Assembly: GCA_902799965.1 (NCBI GenBank)
Contig: CADCCO010000012.1
Span: 1-36,130 of the forward strand
DNA: 36,130 nt
Reading direction: 5' to 3'
Origin: an uncultured Spirochaetaceae bacterium
GTDB taxonomy: Bacteria > Spirochaetota > Spirochaetia > Treponematales > Treponemataceae
The first letter of the stretch is position 1; each line of letters begins with the position of its first letter. Of the stretch, positions 24,817 to 30,861 are shown piece after piece. The position numbers and the translations under genes were made by a program. Below the pieces are notes generated by a model. It worked only from the letters and a program-made list of their open reading frames with translations. It was not told the origin of the DNA and did no database searches.

Positions 24817-26068
24817 GCAAAACTTCCATCGCCTTTCTTAGAATGACTTCCGGCTTTTGCGGCTTGGCAAGATAGCCCTTGGCGCCAAGGCTTAGGGCTT
24901 GAATGACGTATTCGCGCTGAACGGCCTGAGAGTAAACGATGACCGGGATTTTTCTTTCCATTCCCTGCAAGCGCTTCAAAATGTCGTAGCCTGAAACTCC
25001 CTGCATAAAGAGGTCAAGGATGGCCAAGTCGTAATTTTTAGTTTGAATGGCCTGCGCGAACGCGGCGCCGGAATCAAACGTTTCGGTTGTGATTCCGAGC
25101 GAGACAAAGGCTTGCGAAAGAATTTTTCGAACAACTTCGTCGTCGTCAACAATGGCCACGGTCAAAAGGCTTCCTTCAGTGTTCAGCGATTCGCCTTCGC
25201 CTGCGTCGGCGCCAAAGCGTATGTCGACCATTCCCGCCGCCTCTTCGTCGTCGCCCGTAAGGATGCTGTCGGCGATGATGTCGGTCGCGTCCGCGCCGGA
25301 GTCGTTGCGGCCGACCAAAGAGCCAAGCGCCGTCGTCAAGTCCTTTATCACTTTTACGCCGGTGTACTCCGCGTGGCCGTCAAGGAATTCGTCCATAAAG
25401 TCTTCAAGCGAAAGAACCTTTATGTTGCGCTTGTGAATGCGCTCGTCCGCCGTAACTGTGTCGAGCAAAAGCTCCACGTTTATTCCGTCCACAAAAGAAA
25501 GGTTCAAGTTGGTCATCATGACGATGAGCTTGGGGTCTTTGATTTTGTAAACGTCAATCATTTCGCTGATTTTATATTTGAGCAAGGCGATTTTCTCACG
25601 GTTCAGGCCCTGCGCGACTTCGACAAAAATGATGCTGCCGTTGTGGTGAATTTCCAAAACGCAAGGGGTCGTGTCCATCGAAAGGTTTACGCGAAGAATC
25701 TTTCCGATGGCCTCAAAGAAAATGTCGAACTTTATCGGCTTTGAAAAATATTTGACGACTCCGTATTGAACAAGAGAGGATATTTGCGCCCGCTCCATGA
25801 CGGGGCCTGAAATTATCACGGGAATTCTTTTTGCGTTGGGATCGGACATTTTTCGCTCAAGCAAGTCCATCACTTCGGAAAAAGAATTTTCAATGTCGAT
25901 TACAATCAAGTCGGGAAGAATTCGCACGACTTTTGAAAAGGAATCCAAGCGGCCGTCGGCGATTTCCACGCTGACGTTTTCTGACGAAAGTTTTTCGCGC
26001 AAGAATTCGCGGAACATCGGCGCTGCGTTTATGATAAGAACTTGTTTTTGTCTTTGAGCGGCTTCCAT
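24803..26068 (-). CDS. Two-receiver response regulator with a STAS-like middle
   Basis: A 421-residue protein. Residues 8-120 are a receiver-like domain with D58 and K110 but N14-A15 in place of the acidic metal pair, so it is probably a pseudo-receiver. Residues about 136-245 (VLEIHHNGSIIFVEV, VMMTNLNLSFVDGINV) have the strand-helix rhythm of a STAS-like domain. After an acidic linker (255-298) comes an intact receiver with DDD 308-310, D352 and K402. There is no DNA-binding domain, so output is by protein contact. It heads the operon with the soluble hybrid kinase. No Shine-Dalgarno; the -10 box lies six bases from the ATG. Confidence 0.82.
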   Translation of the reverse strand: MEAAQRQKQVLIINAAPMFREFLREKLSSENVSVEIADGRLDSFSKVVRILPDLIVIDIENSFSEVMDLLERKMSDPNAKRIPVIISGPVMERAQISSLVQYGVVKYFSKPIKFDIFFEAIGKILRVNLSMDTTPCVLEIHHNGSIIFVEVAQGLNREKIALLKYKISEMIDVYKIKDPKLIVMMTNLNLSFVDGINVELLLDTVTADERIHKRNIKVLSLEDFMDEFLDGHAEYTGVKVIKDLTTALGSLVGRNDSGADATDIIADSILTGDDEEAAGMVDIRFGADAGEGESLNTEGSLLTVAIVDDDEVVRKILSQAFVSLGITTETFDSGAAFAQAIQTKNYDLAILDLFMQGVSGYDILKRLQGMERKIPVIVYSQAVQREYVIQALSLGAKGYLAKPQKPEVILRKAMEVLHERI

Positions 26069-26074
26069 ATAGAT

Positions 26075-26103
26075 ATTTTACCGCGAAACCGCTATAATTT
26101 CAA
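26075..26103 (-). promoter_or_regulatory. Promoter of the signalling operon, probably leaderless
   Basis: Minus strand -35 TTGAAA (26103-26098), 17-base spacer, -10 TAAAAT (26080-26075), six bases from the ATG at 26068. The -35 overlaps a rightward TATAAT (26093-26098) that probably serves the divergent DJ-1 gene. Confidence 0.6.
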
Positions 26104-26126
26104 GCGAAAAATGCAAGGAGGAAAAC

Positions 26127-26741
26127 ATGGCAAAAGCTATAGTGTTTTTGGCGGAAGGTTTTGAAGAAATCGAGGCGATAACGCCCATCGATTATTTGCG
26201 CCGCGCGGGCGTGGAAGTGACCACGGTCGCGATTCCCGTTGGCGGAAAGGCGGACGCGCTTGTAACAGGCTCGCACAAGATTCCCGTAAAGGCCGACGCG
26301 ACCTTGGACGAATGGATTTCCTCTTGCGCCGAATTGCCGGACGCGGTCGTGGCTCCTGGCGGAATGCCAGGAGCTGCCAACATCGGCGCCTGCGAGCTGG
26401 CCTTGGACTTTATCAAAAAAATGTTCGCTCAAAAGAAATTGGTCTCCGCTATTTGCGCGGCGCCGGTCGTTGTCCTTGCAAAAACCGGCGTTTTGGCCGG
26501 CAAAAACTACACTTGCTATCCCGGAATGAAACAATTCGAAGATTATTGCGGCGGAAAGGAAAAGGCCGACCAATTGACCGCCGGAGCAAAGCTCGTTCCC
26601 GACGCGCCCTTTGTGGTTGACCAAAACTTGATAACGGGCCGCGGCCCCGGCGCCGCCGAACAGTTTGCGATGGCGCTTGTCGAATATCTTTGCGGCGCGG
26701 AAACCGCCGCCAAAATCAAGGCCGGCAGCGTCCAACGCTAA
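26127..26741 (+). CDS. DJ-1/PfpI family protein
   Basis: A 204-residue protein of the DJ-1/YajL branch. The nucleophile elbow is SAICAAP with C110, and the conserved acidic partner is E16 in GFEEIE, which together make the oxidisable cysteine site. GGMPGAANI and GRGPGAAEQFA complete the family pattern. Members act in oxidative or carbonyl stress as chaperones or glyoxalase/deglycase-like enzymes; which one applies here cannot be told. A strong AAGGAGG (26115-26121) lies five bases before the ATG, and TATAAT at 26093-26098 is the likely -10. The mntP gene follows 11 bases after the stop. Confidence 0.92.
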   Translation: MAKAIVFLAEGFEEIEAITPIDYLRRAGVEVTTVAIPVGGKADALVTGSHKIPVKADATLDEWISSCAELPDAVVAPGGMPGAANIGACELALDFIKKMFAQKKLVSAICAAPVVVLAKTGVLAGKNYTCYPGMKQFEDYCGGKEKADQLTAGAKLVPDAPFVVDQNLITGRGPGAAEQFAMALVEYLCGAETAAKIKAGSVQR

Positions 26742-26752
26742 AGAACTTTATT

Positions 26753-27382
26753 ATGGACTGGAATTTTATTTTTTTCGCGAACTCCGTTTTGCTGGGCGCG
26801 GGGCTTGCGATGGACGCTTTTTCCGTTTCAATCGTGAACGCCTTGGCCGAACCAGGAATGAGCCGCGCCAAGCGCTGCCTTGTTGCCGGCGTTTACGCTT
26901 TTTTTCAATTCGCCATGCCGATGATTGGCTGGCTTTGCGTTCACACTGTCGCGGAAAAATTCACCGCCTTCCAAAAATTCATTCCTTGGATAGCGCTGGC
27001 CCTTCTTGCTTACATCGGCGCAAAAATGATTGTGGAATCCTTGCGCGGCCAAAGCGAAGAATGCAAAGGCTGCCAAAAATCGGATTGCAAAAACTGCGCC
27101 GCGCGAACGACAAGCGTTTTGGCCTTTGGCGCGCTGCTCTTGCAAGGAATCGCCACGTCAATCGACGCGCTTAGCGTTGGCTTTGCGACGGCGGAATACA
27201 ACGCGCTTATGGCGCTTGTTTCTTCGCTTATAATCGCGCTCGTGACATTCGCCATTTGCATGGCGGGCTTGCTAATAGGCCGCGCGGCGGGAAAGCGCTT
27301 GTCGGACAAGGCGCAAATTTTGGGCGGCGCGATTTTGATTTTCATCGGCTTGGAAATTTTTGTCCGCGGCGTGTTCTTCTAA
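26753..27382 (+). CDS. mntP: Manganese efflux pump MntP with a cysteine-rich loop
   Basis: A 209-residue six-helix membrane protein built from two repeats, each with the conserved intramembrane aspartate: AMDAFSVS (D21) and SIDALSVG (D138). This is the MntP pattern for Mn(II) export. The loop between helices 3 and 4 has two CxxC motifs, C104/C107 and C112/C115; in E. coli MntP the same loop is acidic and without cysteines. The ATG at 26753 is chosen because the first helix begins right after it; no clear ribosome site is present and it is probably coupled to the DJ-1 gene. Confidence 0.92.
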   Translation: MDWNFIFFANSVLLGAGLAMDAFSVSIVNALAEPGMSRAKRCLVAGVYAFFQFAMPMIGWLCVHTVAEKFTAFQKFIPWIALALLAYIGAKMIVESLRGQSEECKGCQKSDCKNCAARTTSVLAFGALLLQGIATSIDALSVGFATAEYNALMALVSSLIIALVTFAICMAGLLIGRAAGKRLSDKAQILGGAILIFIGLEIFVRGVFF

Positions 27383-27402
27383 GCCAGTCAACCAAGCCGC
27401 GA

Positions 27403-27431
27403 TTGAACAAACGCCGCGATTGCGCTATGAT
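27403..27431 (+). promoter_or_regulatory. lspA promoter, probably leaderless
   Basis: -35 TTGAAC (27403-27408), 17-base spacer, -10 TATGAT (27426-27431), eight bases before the ATG at 27440. No Shine-Dalgarno. Confidence 0.55.
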
Positions 27432-27439
27432 GTCCAACT

Positions 27440-27973
27440 ATGGAAAAGAATACAAAAGAAAAATTGCTTCCGCTCATTCTCGCGCTCGCGGTAGTCTTGG
27501 CGGACCAAATCACAAAAGCGTTCATCGTTCAGAACATTCCCCCTTACACAATCGGCTGGACCTTTGCCGGCGATTTTTTGCGCATAGTTCACGTGGCCAA
27601 CAAGGGCGTGGCCTTTAGCCTTGGCTCCACTCTTTCGCAAACTTTCAGAAGTCTCTTGTTTTCCCTTGCGCCGCTTGTAGTAATCATTCTTGTAATATCG
27701 GTTTATTTTAGAAGCAAGGAATTCAGCTTTTTGCAGCGCTGGTGCGTTTGCGGCATTGTTGGCGGCGGACTAGGAAACATCATCGACAGAATCTTTAGGC
27801 CGCAAGGCGTGATCGACTTTATCGACGTAAAGTTTTACGGATTGTTCGGCCTTGAGCGCTGGCCCACCTTTAACGTAGCCGACGCGGCCATCGTCGTGTG
27901 CGGAATTCTTTTTATTCTTTCTTTCGCGCTCGGCGCGCGCAAATCCGCCGCGCAAGGAAAAAGCGATGACTGA
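27440..27973 (+). CDS. lspA: Prolipoprotein signal peptidase (signal peptidase II)
   Basis: A 177-residue inner-membrane aspartyl protease that cleaves lipoprotein signal peptides after diacylglyceryl transfer. The catalytic aspartates are D116 in NIIDR and D148 in FNVADAA; the N-terminal ADQITK and VANKGVAFS motifs are also present. Four hydrophobic segments fit the family. Several lipoproteins in this same window would be its substrates. The next gene starts eight bases before its stop. Confidence 0.95.
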   Translation: MEKNTKEKLLPLILALAVVLADQITKAFIVQNIPPYTIGWTFAGDFLRIVHVANKGVAFSLGSTLSQTFRSLLFSLAPLVVIILVISVYFRSKEFSFLQRWCVCGIVGGGLGNIIDRIFRPQGVIDFIDVKFYGLFGLERWPTFNVADAAIVVCGILFILSFALGARKSAAQGKSDD

Positions 27974-28319
27974 AGAAGAGCTTAAAAACATTCAAGCGCC
28001 GGACGAAAACAAAAAGGCGCCGTTGACCGAAACGCAAAAGCGCCGCAACGCTTTTTGGATTCAAATGCTGGGCGCTGCCATTCTTTTGGCCACAGGCTTT
28101 GTTTTGGTAATAGCGCTGGAAATCGGCGCGGCCTTTTTCTTTGCCCGCGTCATGAAATGCGACGTGTCGGTAATGAAAACAGTTTCGCCAATCATGATTT
28201 TGGCTGGCATCGTAATCGCTTGGTTCATAAGCCGCAAAGCCTGCAAGGCGCTTGTCCTAAAGACAAAATGGCGCGACGCGGTCCCCGACGACGTGGTTAA
28301 CTTCTATTCAGGAAAATAA
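27966..28319 (+). CDS. Small two-helix membrane protein, function unknown
   Basis: A 117-residue protein that I do not recognise. It has a charged cytoplasmic N-terminus (1-30), two hydrophobic segments (about 32-60 and 72-90) and a short C-terminal domain ending DAVPDDVVNFYSGK. It overlaps lspA by eight bases and has AAGGA before the ATG, so it is co-transcribed with lspA and may have an envelope role. A strong terminator begins immediately after its stop. Confidence 0.72.
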   Translation: MTEEELKNIQAPDENKKAPLTETQKRRNAFWIQMLGAAILLATGFVLVIALEIGAAFFFARVMKCDVSVMKTVSPIMILAGIVIAWFISRKACKALVLKTKWRDAVPDDVVNFYSGK

Positions 28320-28347
28320 AAAAAGCCCCGCAATCGCGGGGCTTTTT
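28320..28347. terminator. Bidirectional intrinsic terminator
   Basis: A run of As plus GCCCCGC (28325-28331), loop AATC, then GCGGGGC and TTTTT (28336-28347). The twelve-base-pair stem with A and T runs on both sides can end the lspA transcript and the convergent purine permease transcript. Confidence 0.9.
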
Positions 28348-28353
28348 GCTTGT

Positions 28354-28386
28354 CAAAAGATTGCCGGGTCAAGCCCGACAATGACA
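28354..28386. repeat. Intergenic palindromic repeat, copy 2
   Basis: A 33-base copy of the sequence at 10615-10647 with one mismatch in the left stem arm (CCGGG for TCGGG). It lies beside the bidirectional terminator, again between convergent genes. Only the second hairpin of copy 1 is present. Confidence 0.75.
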
Positions 28387-28393
28387 ATCACTC

Positions 28394-29704
28394 TTACTTG
28401 CACGCCTCAAAGATAAGGTCGGCCAAGAAGACGACGGCCAAAATCCAAGTGACAACCGGGATTTCCTTGGCCTTCTTTCCGGCAACCTTGGCGATTACGT
28501 AAGCGATGATGCCGAACATAATTCCCTTTGAGATTGAGTAGGCGAAGGGCATTGTCATAATCGTTACGAACGCGGGGATTCCTTCTGTGGGATCGTCAAA
28601 CTTGATTCCGACGACAGACTTCATCATAAGGTAGCCGACAAAAATCAAAGCGGGCGCTGTGGCCGCTGAGGGAATCAACCAGAAGAGCGGGCTGAGGAAA
28701 AGCGCGAGCAAGAACAAAACGGCAGTGACAACGCTGGCCAAACCTGTGCGGGCTCCGGCGGCGACGCCAGAAGAAGACTCGACGAAAGAAGTTACTGTAG
28801 AAGTTCCCAAGCAGGCGCCGGCGACAGTTCCGACAGCGTCAGAAAGCAAGGCTTCCTTGGAGTTCTTGATGTTGCCGCTTTCATCCTTGAGGTTTCCCTG
28901 CTCGGCAACGCCAAGCAAAGTTCCGATTGTGTCGAACATGTCGGTGAACAAGAACGTGAAGAAGATTACGAAGAAGCGGCCGATGTTTTCGGCGATTCCG
29001 GCAAAGTCAAAGGCGAACAAAACGGGAGCGGCCGGAGTTGAGAAAGGCTTGAAGTTTTCGGGGATTGTTGTAACGCCAAAAGGAATTCCGATGATTGTCG
29101 TGATGATGATGCCGAGCAAAATCGAACCTTTTACGTTGAGCGTGTAAAGCGCGATTGTGATGATCAAGCCGATAATCGCGACGATGGCCGCGTGGTTGTC
29201 GCCGGCAAAGTTCACGAAGCCGATGAACGTTCCTGTGTCCTTGGAACAGATTCCGGCGTTTACCAAGCCGATGATTGTGATGAACAAACCAATTCCGACA
29301 GCGACGGCTTTTTTGATTCCGTCAGGAATTGACTTTACAATCGCCTCGCGGACTCCGCAAAGGCTGAGAACGATGAACAAAATTCCTTCAAGCAAAACGG
29401 CGGTCAAGGCAAGCTTGTAAGAGCAGCCCATTCCCAAAACAACGCTGTAAGTGAAGAAGGCGTTGAGGCCCAAGCCAGGAGCCAAAGCGACAGGCAAGTT
29501 GGCGAGCAAGGCCATCACCAATGTGGCGATAGCGGCCGAAATCGCAGTCGCTGTGAAAACGCCGCCCCAAGGCAAGCCCGATTCGCTCAAGATGCCGGGG
29601 TTTACGGCCAAGATGTAGGCCATGGCCAAGAATGTTGTGATGCCGCCGACAACTTCTTTGCTGACGGTGGTTCCGCGTTCTTTTAGCTGAAAGAACTTTT
29701 CCAT
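28394..29704 (-). CDS. NCS2-family purine permease (AzgA/PbuG-like)
   Basis: A 436-residue inner-membrane protein with about 12-14 hydrophobic segments. The N-terminus KEVVGGITTFLAMAYILAVNPGILS is split between motif and first helix exactly as in the AzgA-type guanine/hypoxanthine permeases; GLNAFFTYS, LFTDMFDTIGTLLG and the SSSGVAAGARTGLAS region also fit. It should import hypoxanthine, guanine or adenine with protons. Together with the transformylase gene it points to both salvage and synthesis of purines. The ribosome site is AAAGGAGA. Its promoter region carries an inverted repeat involving that site. Confidence 0.92.
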   Translation of the reverse strand: MEKFFQLKERGTTVSKEVVGGITTFLAMAYILAVNPGILSESGLPWGGVFTATAISAAIATLVMALLANLPVALAPGLGLNAFFTYSVVLGMGCSYKLALTAVLLEGILFIVLSLCGVREAIVKSIPDGIKKAVAVGIGLFITIIGLVNAGICSKDTGTFIGFVNFAGDNHAAIVAIIGLIITIALYTLNVKGSILLGIIITTIIGIPFGVTTIPENFKPFSTPAAPVLFAFDFAGIAENIGRFFVIFFTFLFTDMFDTIGTLLGVAEQGNLKDESGNIKNSKEALLSDAVGTVAGACLGTSTVTSFVESSSGVAAGARTGLASVVTAVLFLLALFLSPLFWLIPSAATAPALIFVGYLMMKSVVGIKFDDPTEGIPAFVTIMTMPFAYSISKGIMFGIIAYVIAKVAGKKAKEIPVVTWILAVVFLADLIFEACK

Positions 29705-29710
29705 AATGAT

Positions 29711-29754
29711 TCTCCTTTATAAAAAAGATATTCTATTGTAGCGCATAAAGGAGA
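29711..29754. promoter_or_regulatory. 10-bp inverted repeat embracing the permease -10 box and ribosome site
   Basis: TCTCCTTTAT (29711-29720) and ATAAAGGAGA (29745-29754) are perfectly complementary with 24 bases between. On the minus strand the left arm is the ribosome site and the right arm lies in the promoter spacer. It may be a repressor operator, or an anti-Shine-Dalgarno that silences translation of read-through RNA. Confidence 0.45.
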
Positions 29755-29763
29755 TTTTGTCGA
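29735..29763 (-). promoter_or_regulatory. Purine permease promoter
   Basis: Minus strand -35 TCGACA (29763-29758), 17-base spacer, -10 TACAAT (29740-29735), predicted start near 29728, giving a leader of about 24 nt. I looked for a purine riboswitch and saw none; the leader is too short for one. Confidence 0.55.
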
Positions 29764-29787
29764 TAAGAAATGCCGCCCGAACAGGCA

Positions 29788-29802
29788 GCGACCGCAGGTC
29801 GC
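29788..29802. other. GC-rich hairpins downstream of flgN
   Basis: GCGACC (29788-29793) pairs with GGTCGC (29797-29802) around three bases, and a GCGG/CCGC hairpin follows near 29801-29814. They sit between the end of flgN and the permease promoter. With no T tract they are at most a weak terminator. Confidence 0.35.
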
Positions 29803-29856
29803 GGCGAAACCGCCCGGACAAACGATTAAGGTTTTGCGTTCGTAAATACGGGCGGA

Positions 29857-30327
29857 CTACGCTTCCACCGCGACCATAGAACCGCTGGCGGATTTTTCCG
29901 CGTAGATGGAGCGGCGGTTTTTGTAGGGATTCACGAATGAAGAAATTTGCGTTCTTATGCTGTCCATGTGGCTGCGCAAAAGATCGCGGTTGCGCTTGTT
30001 TTGCGCCAAGACTTGATCCTGCAATTTTGACAAGTCGTTTTGCAACGAGGCGATTGACTCTTCGCTCTTTCCGCCTGAGCGCGACTTGTACAAGTCCGAC
30101 ATAGGGACGATGACTTTTTGCAAGCTCATTATGCTTGAGACGACTTGCTTTTCAAGCTCGGTGTGCGCGTAAATCGCGTCGGTGTTTTCCGTCTCGATGG
30201 AATTTTCCTGCTTTTCCAAAACGTCAAGGTACTCGCGGAATTTGTCGCGCTGCTGCTGAAGCAAGCCGCGGAATTTTTTTAGCAAGGCTACGCGCTCTTC
30301 AAGTTCTTCCTTAGAAATTTCTTCCAT
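29857..30327 (-). CDS. flgN: FlgN-like flagellar export chaperone
   Basis: A 156-residue, almost fully helical coiled-coil protein (heptads such as LEERVALLKKFRGLLQQQ and LQNDLSKLQDQVLAQ) ending in a disordered, helix-poor C-terminus. This is the FlgN pattern; FlgN holds the hook-filament junction proteins FlgK and FlgL before export. Support comes mainly from its place directly behind fliS. The ATG at 30327 is chosen because GAGGGG lies eight bases upstream; an in-frame GTG at 30336 overlaps that site. Sequence motifs are weak, so another flagellar chaperone is possible. Confidence 0.72.
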   Translation of the reverse strand: MEEISKEELEERVALLKKFRGLLQQQRDKFREYLDVLEKQENSIETENTDAIYAHTELEKQVVSSIMSLQKVIVPMSDLYKSRSGGKSEESIASLQNDLSKLQDQVLAQNKRNRDLLRSHMDSIRTQISSFVNPYKNRRSIYAEKSASGSMVAVEA

Positions 30328-30332
30328 ACAAG

Positions 30333-30773
30333 TCACCCCTCAATGTTCAAAGCTTGCTGTGACTGGGCGGGAACAGTTCCGTTGGAACGCTCCGCGGCCT
30401 GCCGCCAAGAGTCAGCCAACTGGCTCATCATGTTCAACACTGAATCAATTTTTTCCTTGTTTTTTGAAATGTTCGCGCTTCTAAGCTGGTCGTTAAAGAA
30501 CAAATAAAGCGACATAAGGTTGCGCGAAATTTCTCCGCCCTTTTCCATGTCGAGCGAAACCTGAAGTTCCGTGATAATTTCTTCCGCCCGCAAAACGTCG
30601 GCGCTAAAGGCCTCAATGTTTTGGACGGGCAGCTTTCCGTCCGGCCCGAATTTTGAAGAAGCCGACGCGAGCTTTTTCACCGCCCCTTCATACAGAAGAA
30701 CGACGAGTTCAGCTTGGCTTGCGGTCTTTACGCTGGCTTTTTTGTAAGCGTTATAGGCCTGATTGTTCATCAT
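30333..30773 (-). CDS. fliS: Flagellar export chaperone FliS
   Basis: A 146-residue helical-bundle protein with the FliS hallmark: an N-terminal NAYKKASVKTASQAELVVLLYEGA stretch, split here as AYKKASV and AELVVLLYEGAVKKL, then four amphipathic helices including LMSLYLFFNDQLRSANI. FliS binds flagellin C-termini and prevents early polymerisation. Two adjacent ATGs (30773 and 30770) follow GGGAGG. It is expressed from a sigma-28-type promoter and overlaps the ribosome region of flgN. Confidence 0.93.
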   Translation of the reverse strand: MMNNQAYNAYKKASVKTASQAELVVLLYEGAVKKLASASSKFGPDGKLPVQNIEAFSADVLRAEEIITELQVSLDMEKGGEISRNLMSLYLFFNDQLRSANISKNKEKIDSVLNMMSQLADSWRQAAERSNGTVPAQSQQALNIEG

Positions 30774-30815
30774 AAAAAATTCGCCTCCCGTAAAACAGAT
30801 AATGCATCGTTTAGA

Positions 30816-30842
30816 TTATCGGTTTTTTGGAAGGCGACTTTA
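30816..30842 (-). promoter_or_regulatory. Sigma-28 promoter of fliS-flgN
   Basis: Minus strand TAAAGTCG (30842-30835), 11-base spacer, ACCGATAA (30823-30816). It matches the sigma-28 consensus at 13 of 16 positions with exact spacing, and leaves a leader of about 35 nt. Confidence 0.75.
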
Positions 30843-30861
30843 GCGTTATTTTTTTGCGGAA

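Noticed and set aside
29705-29760. Purine riboswitch upstream of the NCS2 permease
   Set aside because: The predicted leader is only about 24 nt and none of the conserved three-way-junction sequence is present.
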